From Lachnospiraceae bacterium (lineage in GTDB: Bacteria; Bacillota; Clostridia; Lachnospirales; Lachnospiraceae): 62,154 nt of DNA. The notes below the pieces were generated by a model. It saw nothing but the letters and a program-made list of their open reading frames with translations. It was not told where the DNA came from and searched no databases. The stretch lies in assembly GCA_017473905.1 (NCBI GenBank), contig JAFUJA010000016.1:1-62154 (forward strand), written 5' to 3'. The number at the start of each line of letters is the position of its first letter. Position 1 is the stretch's first letter. This document shows positions 8,061 through 17,014 of the stretch, one piece after another. Position numbers and translations under genes: made by a program.

Positions 8061-8150
8061 ATGCACAGAACAAAGAATGTGCAACGCACATTCTTCGCGC
8101 CCGAGCGGTATTGCGAAGCAATTAGTTTCTTTTCCGCGAGGTGCGCATAA
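8061..8150 (-). repeat. Dispersed structured intergenic repeat, copy 3 (minus strand)
   Basis: On the minus strand it reads TTATGCGCACCTC, then a hairpin-forming insert (ATTGC-TTC-GCAAT inside GCGG/CCGC), then CTCGGGCGC, then a 10-bp stem AAGAATGTGC/GCACATTCTT (8073-8095). The same blocks occur twice in tandem at 46211-46376. It abuts a terminator. No coding frame is evident. Confidence 0.65.
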
Positions 8151-8181
8151 AAAAAGCGAAGCTTAAAAGCTCCGCTTTTTA
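8149..8181 (-). terminator. Terminator of the small membrane protein gene
   Basis: On the minus strand AAAAAGCGGAGCTT pairs with AAGCTTCGCTTTTT, followed by a T run that merges into the intergenic repeat. It lies just after the stop of the gene ending at 8196. Confidence 0.8.
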
Positions 8182-8195
8182 TGTATTGGCTTAAA

Positions 8196-8462
8196 TTACT
8201 TAATGATTGTCCAAGTACCGATTAAAGGTAAGGGTGAATCATCTTCGTTAACAGCCTTGATGATACCCCAAATTGCGAATACTAAAGATGCAACCTGAGT
8301 AATACCAAGGGGAATGAACATTAAGATAAGGCAGATTAAGCCCTGATTAACATGCTGCTTAACTCCTGCATCATTCTGCCATGCTTCCTTTCCTGCAAAG
8401 AAAACGATAACCCAACCAATCCATGTAAGGTAATTAACGATTTTCGCGGTCTTTCCTTCCAT
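8196..8462 (-). CDS. Small membrane protein, DUF4870/Tic20-like
   Basis: The start is ATG 8462 (MEGKTAKIVNYLTWIGW) with GAGGAG nine bases upstream. The 88-residue protein has about three hydrophobic segments (near 8-22, 42-60 and 62-78) separated by a short loop containing VKQHVNQGL, the QHxxQ-type signature of the DUF4870 family. No enzymatic function is known for the family. It is monocistronic, with its own SigA promoter and a palindromic candidate operator just downstream of the -10. Confidence 0.8.
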   Translation of the reverse strand: MEGKTAKIVNYLTWIGWVIVFFAGKEAWQNDAGVKQHVNQGLICLILMFIPLGITQVASLVFAIWGIIKAVNEDDSPLPLIGTWTIIK

Positions 8463-8489
8463 CTCAATATGCTCCTCTCTTATTTTATT

Positions 8490-8547
8490 ACACATGATGT
8501 GTGTTCATATACGAACTTAGTATACAAATTTCCCTTTTATTTGTCAA
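8490..8547 (-). promoter_or_regulatory. Promoter with two abutting palindromes
   Basis: On the minus strand TTGACA (8542-8547), 17-bp spacer, TATACT (8519-8524). Immediately downstream are GTTCGTATATGAAC (8503-8516, near-palindrome) and ACACATCATGTGT (8490-8502, perfect), end to end. The first covers the likely start site and could be an operator. Confidence 0.7.
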
Positions 8548-8614
8548 TATCCCCAAGGATATTTTTTTATAAATATTTTATTTTTTGTTCGGGAAAATTT
8601 TGAACAGTCAAAAA

Positions 8615-8809
8615 TTACTCTTCGGACACCAAAGGACCCATGATTCCCTTAACGCTTTTCTCCAGAGTACGTCTGGGCATCATCACCTGATGACCACAGC
8701 CCTTACACTCCAGCCTGAAGTCTGCTCCCTCGCGCAAAACCTTCCAGTCATTGCTTCCGCAGGGATGCTGCTTCTTTAATGTAACAATATAACCTACATG
8801 TATTTCCAT
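8615..8809 (-). CDS. DUF951 domain-containing protein
   Basis: Small 64-residue protein. It carries the family core GYIVTLKKQHPCGSNDWKVL followed by DFRLECKGCGHQVMMPR, which contains a CxxC pair that with the earlier Cys and His could bind zinc. GGAGG four bases before ATG 8809 sets the start. The family is widespread in Firmicutes and has no established function; a nucleic-acid role is often guessed from the short SH3-like, zinc-ribbon look. It follows the sirtuin gene on the same strand. Confidence 0.93.
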   Translation of the reverse strand: MEIHVGYIVTLKKQHPCGSNDWKVLREGADFRLECKGCGHQVMMPRRTLEKSVKGIMGPLVSEE

Positions 8810-8847
8810 ACTGCCTCCGTCCCGTAAAAGGGTTTCTTTCTTTTATA

Positions 8848-9564
8848 TTATAATGCGGAAAACACCTCGCCGATTTTACCCCGGATTACAAGATTTGCCT
8901 TGGTGTCTCTGGCAGTGTCGGTTTTATTTATCAAAACCAGCTTGTTTCCTTTATAATAATCAATCAGGCCTGCTGCCGGCCATACCGCAAGGGAAGTTCC
9001 GCCGATAATCAGAACATCAGCCTCCGCAATCAGCTGCACGGAGCGGTTGATGGTGGCATCGTTCAGACCTTCTTCATAAAGGACCACATCCGGCTTAATG
9101 GTGCCGCCGCATCGGGAACACAAAGGCACACCGCTGCCATCTGCAATTGCATCCAAACCGTAAAAAGCACCGCACTTCATACAGTAATTTCTGTGAATGC
9201 TTCCATGAAGCTCCATTACTTCCTTACTGCCTGCCATTTGATGCAAGCCGTCAATATTCTGGGTAATGACACCTTTTAATTTCCCCTGTCGCTCCCATTC
9301 CGCAAGTTTGAAATGGGCGGCATTGGGTTTTACTCCGTCTATCATCATTTTATCTCTGTAAAATCGATAAAATTCTTCCGTTTTACGCATAAAAAAAGTA
9401 TGACTCAGAATCGTTTCCGGAGGATAATCGTACACCTGATTATAAAGTCCGTCCACACTTCTGAAATCAGGAATACCGCTTTCCGTGGACACACCGGCAC
9501 CACCAAAAAACACGATATTATCGCTTTCCTCCACCCACTGTTTTAAAAGCTGTATTTCGTTCAT
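8848..9564 (-). CDS. cobB: NAD-dependent protein deacylase (sirtuin)
   Basis: Removes acyl groups from lysine using NAD+. The 238 residues show GGAGVSTESGIPDFRS near 19-35 (NAD binding), QNIDGLHQMAG near 100-110, the catalytic His in ELHGSIHRNYC, and a zinc site of four Cys (CMKCG and CSRCGG). The Rossmann part continues with GGTSLAVWPA. AAAGGTG precedes ATG 9564. Gene order on the minus strand is DUF6472, sirtuin, DUF951. Substrate class cannot be assigned from sequence. Confidence 0.93.
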   Translation of the reverse strand: MNEIQLLKQWVEESDNIVFFGGAGVSTESGIPDFRSVDGLYNQVYDYPPETILSHTFFMRKTEEFYRFYRDKMMIDGVKPNAAHFKLAEWERQGKLKGVITQNIDGLHQMAGSKEVMELHGSIHRNYCMKCGAFYGLDAIADGSGVPLCSRCGGTIKPDVVLYEEGLNDATINRSVQLIAEADVLIIGGTSLAVWPAAGLIDYYKGNKLVLINKTDTARDTKANLVIRGKIGEVFSAL

Positions 9565-9582
9565 GGAATCACACCTTTCTTT

Positions 9583-9759
9583 TTACATCTGCTTTCTTAC
9601 AACCCTGTATTCGTCGCCGTTCTGGTAATAGGGACACTGAAAACGGGTATCACTCATCATTCTTCCGTAGTCATCCTCATCCATATTCACCATACAAACG
9701 TATTCCTCATAGTCCTCGTCGTAATACAGGTTGGCGCATTCGTCACAATTGGTCTGCAT
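9583..9759 (-). CDS. DUF6472 family small protein
   Basis: A 58-residue protein starting at ATG 9759 behind GGGAGTG. It reads MQTNCDECANLYYDEDYEEY, then VCMVNMDEDDYGRMMS, then CPYYQNGDEY and RVVRKQ. Four Cys (two in CxxC) suggest a small zinc-binding fold; the acidic Tyr-rich body matches the DUF6472 family common in Lachnospiraceae. It begins the short DUF6472-sirtuin-DUF951 run, 18 bp before the sirtuin start. No function is known. Confidence 0.8.
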   Translation of the reverse strand: MQTNCDECANLYYDEDYEEYVCMVNMDEDDYGRMMSDTRFQCPYYQNGDEYRVVRKQM

Positions 9760-9805
9760 GTTTTCACTCCCGTTTATTCACTGTTTAAATTTTTTATATC
9801 ATAAC

Positions 9806-9840
9806 AAAAAACAACACCATTTCGCAATGGTGTTGTTTTT
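9806..9840. terminator. Terminator of the giant secreted-protein gene
   Basis: Perfect 15-bp arms AAAAACAACACCATT / AATGGTGTTGTTTTT with a four-base loop (9807-9840). The A/T flanks make it active in either direction. It sits immediately after the stop of the 7-kb gene. Confidence 0.92.
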
Positions 9841-9843
9841 ATT

Positions 9844-12800
9844 TTATTCCGTATAAACAGAAATTTCGTTATTATCTTTTAGAATTTTGAGCAGATTCCA
9901 CCATACCATACTTTTCTTTTTAATACGGAATGTAACCTTTTTGCTTCCGGCATACTCTCCAATACCGCGCAGTTCCACACTTGCCTTTCCGTATTTCACA
10001 TTATTGGCATAAGTACTTTCCACAATCTCATAATCCGTTCCCAAAACAAGCACGTAATCGCCATCCGTAACAGTAATATCATCTGCGGTAAGGTATATTG
10101 CATTTTTAGTATATTCCTGATCCAGAACTTTTACTTTGACCTTATTAAATGCAGATGAACATATTCGATACGATGCTTCCAGATTTCCTTTATACTTTCC
10201 CTTTCCGGTAACAGATAATTTTATAATATCCCCCACGTTACAGGTAGCTTTGGAATCCAGAACATTCCCTTCTTTATCCATATAGGTAATCTTCTTTTCA
10301 TAATCTGTTCCTGCAGATAATTTTTTACCGTTTACATCTTTTAATACCGGCTTTGAAACATAATTTCCTGCTTTGTTTTTGTATACCACATCCGACACAA
10401 AAATACTCACACGCTCCAGTTCTCCTGCCACAATCCGGTATTTATACACTCTTTTACCCGTAAAATTACCTTTACCCACTATGGTCATGGTCGCCTTATC
10501 GGTAATTTTAGCATAACCGGAATATACAATGGTGTAGTCCTTTCCCGCAACCAGTTCATATGCACCAAATGTAATTTGGGGAACCGGCTTCGTTCCTCCT
10601 TTTTCGTAAAGATATGTTTCATCCTGCCGCGGCAGTCCCGTAATCGGCGTATTTCCCCACGAGAAAAGATTATAAGGAAGGATTCGGAAGGTTTTATTTA
10701 TAGTTCCCGTATATTGACCGATTCCCTTAATTACCACCTTACCTTTTCCCACGTTTACATTGTTGGTGTAGGAAACAACATAATCCACATCCTGCTTCAG
10801 GCGTACTCCATCCCGGGAAATCTTCAAATAGGGTGTCTGCGCCTTTCCATTATAAGTAAGATCATAAAGCCCTTCTATCTTTGCGGATTTCAGTGACGTA
10901 CCTGTTATCGAGAAGTTGCCCTTTTTACTACCGGCATAAATTCCCATGCCTCTGACAACTACCGTAGCAGTACCTACTTCTTTATTATTGCTGTATTCTA
11001 CAGTATAATCTTTTCCCTTGGCAAGGATCTGACCCTTTACCTTCACTACAAGGTCATCAAGTTCTACCGCTTTTCCGCCTTTATAGGCGTGCTTATTGGT
11101 ATAGCTTAAGGATGCCTTACTAAGGAGTATCTTCTCCGTAATGACAATTTTGGAAATACATTCTCCGGTATAGTTGCCTTTACCTCTCAAAAGTACTTCA
11201 TACTCACCCGCGTCCAAATATGCCTTTCTCTCAGGCGAATCCTCAGAAAGAAACATAACATCAAAATCCTTTTTACTGCTTAGTTTCTTTTTATTCCAGA
11301 GAACGGAAGGTATTTTCTTTTGCAGTTTTTTATTATAAGTAAGTACCTGTTCTTCTGCAGTTACATCCTCATCATTGATATTTTTCGGCAAAATCACAAA
11401 TGTTTTATAAATGCTTCCCTGGTAATTGCCTTTTCCTTTAATCACTACCGTAGGGGCTTCCTCTTTTATATCACCTGCATTCGCATTGGTGTTCCGCTTA
11501 TAACTTACCGTATAGTCCTTTCCTTTTACCAGAAGGGTTTTATACCAGTAAACACTGATTTCCGGTTTTAACGCCTTCCCGGTATATTCCAAAGGTTCAA
11601 TTTCCGTACACCATAAGCCTTCCGGAATTTCCTCCCCGGGTATGTCTTCTTCACAAATATCCGAATACTCCTTATAGTTATATCCGCATCGGTTACAGGT
11701 GTAGCGTACATAACTTCCGGAGCCCTCCGGCGCCAGATAGGTCTCCTCCTCAAAAAAGATTTCTTCCGAGGATACCTCTCCGCAACTTCTGCATTGTCTG
11801 ATCATATATCCCGTATGGCTGCATACTTCGGGAAGGTCATTTACTTCCACCCAGTCATGAACACAGGGCTGATGCTTCACTATTTCCTCGGAGGCATATG
11901 CGAAATCACATACCGTGCAGGTATGTACCATTTTCACCTTACCGTTAGAATCCAACGGATAAATGCTTTCTACAAATACATGACCCGGTGCTTTCCGTGT
12001 TTCTTCGTAGGAATTTCCGCAAAGCTTACAAGTATTGCGAACCACGGCATTCTTAGTACAGTACCCGTCTCTGGTAAGAGTGCTCTCATACTGATGGTTA
12101 CAGGATTCTTCCGCCTCATTCCCATAGGTAAATTGTACGCTCTCAATCCAGGTTTCATCACCGCTCCAGATACCGAATATTTTATCATATCCGTCCACTT
12201 TGAATGTTCCTATTAAAACCTCTCTCGTCGTTGCCTTCAAGGAAGGATTTACCGAAGCATCCTCACCGATTTCACTAAAATCGATAGTGGCATAAAGTGT
12301 AACCGTTTTATAGACATCATTATACTGAGCCTTATAATCCACACCCAGCACCATACTGTCATAATAATTTCCGATTCCCTCAAACATGGGAATGGTAGTA
12401 TAGTCGCCAAATACAGTCTTTTGTTGCTCCCCGTTGTACGGTCTCTTAATCTCCGCAAAAGAATCATACTGTGTAATGCCATACGCATATGTCTGGTTCT
12501 CTTTCAGCCCTATGGCGAGTGCTGCAACAGAATCATTCCATGCTGCTGTCTGGTCCACATTATTAAGCCGGCCGGACTTGAGAGAATCATAGTTTTTCTC
12601 AACTCTGGCTGCCCGATAAAATACACCCAGATTTCCGGCACTGTCAGCAGTATATCCCAGTGTAATACCATAATAATTGTCTTCATCTTCCGAAAAAATC
12701 AATACAGGAGCACGCTTTGCACTCCATGTATAGGAATAACAAAAATCCTGATAAAAGCTTGCTTTAACCTCCTGCAGATTAGTCCCGGCTATATTTTCAT

Positions 12801-15800
12801 CCCGGAAAACAATTGCGTAAGTGGGACAATTTTCCGAAGAATTCATTGCAGAAGAATCCCTTTCCTGCTTCATGTAAAAAGCATGCTCTTCATCCGGAGC
12901 TTTCTTTATATCATATAAAATCGTCTGCCGGAATATATCCTGTCGCTCTTCCAATGTAAAATCTTTAACATCCCAGTATGTAAACGAACGTTTTTCTTCT
13001 ATTTGTTCTTCCTGAATATTTTCAAAAGATTCCTCATCCGGTTCTTCACTCGGTTCCTCGGATGCTTCCTCTGAAGGTTCTTCACTTGCTTCCTCGGATG
13101 CTTCTTCTGAAGGTTCTTCACTTGCTTCCTCGGATGCTTCCTCTGAGGGTTCTTCACTTGCTTCCTCCGATGCTTCCTCTGAGGGTTCTTCACTTGCTTC
13201 CTCGGATGCTTCCTCTGAAGGTTCTTCACTTACTTCCTCCGATGCTTCCTCTGAAGGTTCTTCGCTTACTTCCTCAGATGCTTCCTCTGAAGGTTCTTCG
13301 CTTACTTCCTCAGATGCTTCTTCTGAAGGTTCTTCCGAACTCATATCCAAGAGTTTCTGTTCCTCTTCCGGCATTTCAATAAAATCGGGATTTGATATTT
13401 CACCCGTAGCATCAGAATCATTCTTCTCACCGTAAACAGCCATATTATATTTGGATTTTTCATACACCTGTACAGTTGTTTTATCAATATATCCGACAAA
13501 AAGTTCTTTTAATGCTTCCAGTTCTTCTTCTGTTCTATCCTTAAAATCAAGCAACAGCGTTGAAACATCCTTTTTTTCACCATTCCATTCATTGTATGCA
13601 TAAAAAACTTCATCTGCGTCTTCGATTTCTTTTACCTGAGTCAATTCCTTGGGAGTCTTCTCCGGATAATCTACAACAAGTGCCTCCCCGTTGACATAGG
13701 TCTTTGTAAGAGGTACGGACCAAGCGGAAACTTCTTCCTTTGTAATTCGAAAAGTTTCATCAACATCTGTTGTTTCCACATCATCTTCCTGATCCACAAA
13801 ATAGAAATTCTGCAGACAGAAACTGTTATTTTTACAATTTTCCAAGACTATATCATCTGCTCTGTCATAAGGACTGATGGGTTTCTTAATTTTATACGGT
13901 CCAAGGTGAGTTGTAGTAGCAGCGTTTCCCGCTACTCTGGCATTGGAAATGGAAGTAACCTCATTCCCTTCCTCATCCAGATACCGAATAGAATGACTGT
14001 CGAAACTTACAAAATAGGTCTGATGACTCATGGTTCCGATACACATGTTTCCGATCAGCCGCAAGCCATCACTGACATGAAACATAATCATAGGTTTATC
14101 TGTCAATGCATCCGGCAAATCAATCGGGAAATTGGAATGCAGCATATGATTCACAATCTGCCCGTAATCCGCTCTGGTCATAGTATTTCCGCAAACCACA
14201 TCGTTTCTTCCAAAGCTATAGTTATAGGTATAATCTATCAGATTTCCTCTGTAAAGACTGTTACCATCCCCGCTCAAAGTTCTTCCGTTGGAAAACTGTC
14301 CGAATTCAAGCCAGCACCCTCTCCACGTAGAATGGGCAAAGTCAGAGGTTGAAATAAAGTACTTATAATTGATATCACCGGGAACATATCCTTCTTCCGG
14401 CTCATATCCGCTACTGGCAGTACCATATACGTACCTGACTACGGTATTGTCAGTTACAGTCCGGTAAAAAAATCCATATTCACAGTATTGAATCTGTCCC
14501 TCACTGATAACCGTATCCTTCAGATTACATTTGGTAAAACATCCCACACCACGCTGCACACTGCGCATTTTAAAATAAAAATTATCCGTATTTACCTGAT
14601 AAAACCCCGAAGTGTTACTGGTATGAAGATTCAGATCAACATTGTAAAAATACCCACTTATAGGCTCACTGTCATCAGCACTCATGACAAAAGCCCCGGC
14701 ACCTGATATTTCATCCGTATTATTGGTATCAATACAGCCCTCCGAATAAACGCGGTACGTAGCTCCGCCACGTAAAAGAATAGGCTCGTCGATATGGTAA
14801 GTTCCCGCCTCAATGATAAGAATGGCATTATTCTGCGCTATATAATCAAATGCCTTCTGAAACTTCAGGTGATTAGAAGCCGAACTCCAGTTTACTCCAT
14901 CAAAGTCCTCTTTAAAGGATACAATTTCAAAATCTCCTGATGTAATATCTTCATAAAACTGCTCACAAATCCCCTCGTTCTGCAATTGTAACTCATCAGC
15001 ACCGACTTTACCCAGCGCCAGGTATCCGTTGGTAGGTACATCCGGACTTTTAAATGCGCTTAAATCCACATAGCGTTTTAAATCAGTGGAAACATAAACG
15101 TGATCCTCCATCCAACAGACGGGCTCATCACCCTCCACGCCCACATAGCCATAAACAGGATTTCCGTCCTTATCGTTGTATCCCTTTGGTCCCCATTCAA
15201 TGATAATGTTATCATGCCAATCTTCCGAAAGAGGTTTTCCACCTTTCCAGTCATCAATAAACAGGTCTTCTTTTACATAATCATTAATTTCAAATGCATT
15301 ATCACTGAAATTGACATTGATTCCGCAACTTCTCCTTTTATCATATGTCGAAGACCAACCGGAATCCGTAAGACTCAACATAGTTGTCCAGTCAAGGGAA
15401 TCACATTGAATCTTATTCTGCGAAAAAGCAATTCCGGAATGAAGGATAATCATCGGAATCGACTGTCCATTATAGTGATTTGCACCACTTTTTCTTGCTG
15501 TATTATCATTGTATGTAATCGAATCCCTGATGATATAGCCCGTATCCGGATAAATCATTTTTTTCTGTTCCGAATCCCAATATCCTTTACTGTGGTCATA
15601 AGCTTTTAAACCAAGGTCCTCAAAATATGCCTCTATATCGTTGTATGAACAGTCTTTAAAGAGACATCCGCTGACAGAGGACGATGATTCTGCTGTTGTG
15701 TCCATCACAAAACTATACGTTCTCTCAAACGTAATATTGGAATAGGATGTATGGGGACACCAGCATCCTGCACCCGAACGTGAGAAAAAATAATTCCCCA

Positions 15801-16794
15801 CATATGAATTGCTGAACACAGTAGTTCCCATATTGAATGTTACCTGAAAAATAGGAATTTCATGAAGTTCATCCTTCGTATAATATCCGCCATAAAAGTA
15901 ATTATCATAAAAAAATGCATCGTTGGTTTCCACGCCAAAAAAAACATATCGCGTAGGGCCTACGGAACAATTCGTAACCCTTGTCAGCATGTCCATAAAG
16001 CATGTTCTCATAAATGCATGAAAACCGCTTGTAGCAATATTGTGAATTCTGCCGTATTTTACCCGGATATGATGAAACAAAGCATAGCCTTCTACCGCCT
16101 GCACTTCATCACTATAAAGATTTTCAAGAATTGTGTCCACACTGTTTGTGGGAACAAAAGCCTCATGGGCCCCTTCCACGACAATAGTAAGATCACTGAT
16201 TTTACCCTGATACCAGGCATAATTTTCACTGTTTCGATTAGCAAAAAAACCCCAGTTATCCACTTCATCGCCGGCATAATTTTTGAGATGCGGCTTCACA
16301 ACAAAAGCCGTTTTTCCGGCAACACCGTTGATGTTAAAATATCCATCCAGCCAGACAGATTTCGTAAAGTAGTAAACACCTTCCTCTACAAACAGTTCGA
16401 TATCTCCCTTGGCTCTGGCTATCTCAACTGCCTTATTAAACATATCGGAATAATCATAGTAAGGATCCGGTTCCAGAGCATCGTATCCCGGGAAAAGACG
16501 ATTTCCCTCTTCATCCAACATCCCCGCCACATCCTTGGGAAACGAAATATACTCTCCACCGGAATAATGATTATTGTCCGTATCCAGTTCCGGACGCATA
16601 CCAATCTTTCCCACATGCCCATAGGAAATCATCCCATCATTCGGATCATAGTTAACGGGAAAATTTTCCTCTGCCGTCTCCGTCATTTTATCGGGCGTAT
16701 TTCCTGCAAACACGTGGAACGGAATACTTGTAAACAAAATAAGAAACACAAGTACACCGCAAAAAACTGTAGTTATTTTTTTCCTTATTCTCAT
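9844..16794 (-). CDS. Giant secreted beta-helix / Ig-like repeat protein (2316 aa)
   Basis: The start is ATG 16794 (MRIRKKITTVFCG) with GAGAGGAG upstream. A signal peptide ends near FHVFA (about 30). Two right-handed beta-helix, pectate-lyase-like regions follow (about 70-620 and 640-1010), each opening with a 'VEEGVYYF' or 'IEAGTYHI' first-turn motif. An acidic linker of SEEPSEEASEEV-type repeats lies at about 1150-1250, and a beta-rich possible lectin/concanavalin-like module at about 1265-1560. Next come Cys-pair repeats (CKLCG, CTVCD, CRSCG, CNRCG; about 1565-1700) and seven Ig-like repeats of about 80 residues of the YTGK...KDYTVSY...GKGNYxG type. No LPxTG or C-terminal membrane helix is seen. 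Likely surface or secreted, with polysaccharide binding or cleavage possible but not shown. Monocistronic. Confidence 0.9.
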   Translation of the reverse strand: MRIRKKITTVFCGVLVFLILFTSIPFHVFAGNTPDKMTETAEENFPVNYDPNDGMISYGHVGKIGMRPELDTDNNHYSGGEYISFPKDVAGMLDEEGNRLFPGYDALEPDPYYDYSDMFNKAVEIARAKGDIELFVEEGVYYFTKSVWLDGYFNINGVAGKTAFVVKPHLKNYAGDEVDNWGFFANRNSENYAWYQGKISDLTIVVEGAHEAFVPTNSVDTILENLYSDEVQAVEGYALFHHIRVKYGRIHNIATSGFHAFMRTCFMDMLTRVTNCSVGPTRYVFFGVETNDAFFYDNYFYGGYYTKDELHEIPIFQVTFNMGTTVFSNSYVGNYFFSRSGAGCWCPHTSYSNITFERTYSFVMDTTAESSSSVSGCLFKDCSYNDIEAYFEDLGLKAYDHSKGYWDSEQKKMIYPDTGYIIRDSITYNDNTARKSGANHYNGQSIPMIILHSGIAFSQNKIQCDSLDWTTMLSLTDSGWSSTYDKRRSCGINVNFSDNAFEINDYVKEDLFIDDWKGGKPLSEDWHDNIIIEWGPKGYNDKDGNPVYGYVGVEGDEPVCWMEDHVYVSTDLKRYVDLSAFKSPDVPTNGYLALGKVGADELQLQNEGICEQFYEDITSGDFEIVSFKEDFDGVNWSSASNHLKFQKAFDYIAQNNAILIIEAGTYHIDEPILLRGGATYRVYSEGCIDTNNTDEISGAGAFVMSADDSEPISGYFYNVDLNLHTSNTSGFYQVNTDNFYFKMRSVQRGVGCFTKCNLKDTVISEGQIQYCEYGFFYRTVTDNTVVRYVYGTASSGYEPEEGYVPGDINYKYFISTSDFAHSTWRGCWLEFGQFSNGRTLSGDGNSLYRGNLIDYTYNYSFGRNDVVCGNTMTRADYGQIVNHMLHSNFPIDLPDALTDKPMIMFHVSDGLRLIGNMCIGTMSHQTYFVSFDSHSIRYLDEEGNEVTSISNARVAGNAATTTHLGPYKIKKPISPYDRADDIVLENCKNNSFCLQNFYFVDQEDDVETTDVDETFRITKEEVSAWSVPLTKTYVNGEALVVDYPEKTPKELTQVKEIEDADEVFYAYNEWNGEKKDVSTLLLDFKDRTEEELEALKELFVGYIDKTTVQVYEKSKYNMAVYGEKNDSDATGEISNPDFIEMPEEEQKLLDMSSEEPSEEASEEVSEEPSEEASEEVSEEPSEEASEEVSEEPSEEASEEASEEPSEEASEEASEEPSEEASEEASEEPSEEASEEASEEPSEEASEEPSEEPDEESFENIQEEQIEEKRSFTYWDVKDFTLEERQDIFRQTILYDIKKAPDEEHAFYMKQERDSSAMNSSENCPTYAIVFRDENIAGTNLQEVKASFYQDFCYSYTWSAKRAPVLIFSEDEDNYYGITLGYTADSAGNLGVFYRAARVEKNYDSLKSGRLNNVDQTAAWNDSVAALAIGLKENQTYAYGITQYDSFAEIKRPYNGEQQKTVFGDYTTIPMFEGIGNYYDSMVLGVDYKAQYNDVYKTVTLYATIDFSEIGEDASVNPSLKATTREVLIGTFKVDGYDKIFGIWSGDETWIESVQFTYGNEAEESCNHQYESTLTRDGYCTKNAVVRNTCKLCGNSYEETRKAPGHVFVESIYPLDSNGKVKMVHTCTVCDFAYASEEIVKHQPCVHDWVEVNDLPEVCSHTGYMIRQCRSCGEVSSEEIFFEEETYLAPEGSGSYVRYTCNRCGYNYKEYSDICEEDIPGEEIPEGLWCTEIEPLEYTGKALKPEISVYWYKTLLVKGKDYTVSYKRNTNANAGDIKEEAPTVVIKGKGNYQGSIYKTFVILPKNINDEDVTAEEQVLTYNKKLQKKIPSVLWNKKKLSSKKDFDVMFLSEDSPERKAYLDAGEYEVLLRGKGNYTGECISKIVITEKILLSKASLSYTNKHAYKGGKAVELDDLVVKVKGQILAKGKDYTVEYSNNKEVGTATVVVRGMGIYAGSKKGNFSITGTSLKSAKIEGLYDLTYNGKAQTPYLKISRDGVRLKQDVDYVVSYTNNVNVGKGKVVIKGIGQYTGTINKTFRILPYNLFSWGNTPITGLPRQDETYLYEKGGTKPVPQITFGAYELVAGKDYTIVYSGYAKITDKATMTIVGKGNFTGKRVYKYRIVAGELERVSIFVSDVVYKNKAGNYVSKPVLKDVNGKKLSAGTDYEKKITYMDKEGNVLDSKATCNVGDIIKLSVTGKGKYKGNLEASYRICSSAFNKVKVKVLDQEYTKNAIYLTADDITVTDGDYVLVLGTDYEIVESTYANNVKYGKASVELRGIGEYAGSKKVTFRIKKKSMVWWNLLKILKDNNEISVYTE
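13041..13340 (-). repeat. 36-bp tandem repeats encoding Ser-Glu-Glu linker
   Basis: About eight direct copies of a 36-bp unit encode SEEPSEEASEEV or SEEPSEEASEEA, with single-base differences that are mostly synonymous or Val/Ala changes. The array forms the acidic extended linker between the beta-helix half and the C-terminal half of the giant protein. Such arrays readily change copy number by slippage. Confidence 0.9.
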
Positions 16795-16971
16795 TTTTTC
16801 TCCTCTCTTTATCCATTTTTTTGTTATAATTTTGTTTTTTATCACCCCTTTCTTCTTTTGGCATAGACATATATTTTATAAAAATTACTTCTATAATTTT
16901 ATAATATACTAAGTTAAACATCTATTACAAGCCGTTTTAAGCCAAAAAAAACCTCTCTACACAATACAAAC

Positions 16972-16998
16972 AAAAAAGCCATGAATTTGACATGGCTT
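16972..16998 (-). terminator. Terminator of the long 17-25 kb gene run
   Basis: Stem AAGCCATG (16976-16983) / CATGGCTT (16991-16998), followed by six T on the minus strand. It lies shortly after the nicotinamidase-like gene. Confidence 0.8.
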
Positions 16999-17014
16999 CT
17001 CTGATTTCCTGTAT

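Noticed and set aside
8546-8570. AATATCC/GGATATT stem followed by seven T on the plus strand
   Set aside because: No plus-strand gene lies upstream to be terminated; it overlaps the minus-strand promoter, so chance is likely.
13041-13340. CRISPR-like array
   Set aside because: Units are contiguous in-frame coding repeats without spacers, and no cas genes occur.
13062-13382. Plus-strand 106-codon frame rich in Leu and Pro
   Set aside because: Antisense shadow of the SEE repeat array; its repeats come from the coding repeat on the other strand.
15862-16866. 334-codon plus-strand frame
   Set aside because: Antisense to the signal peptide and first beta-helix of the giant protein, with no ribosome site and no recognisable motif.
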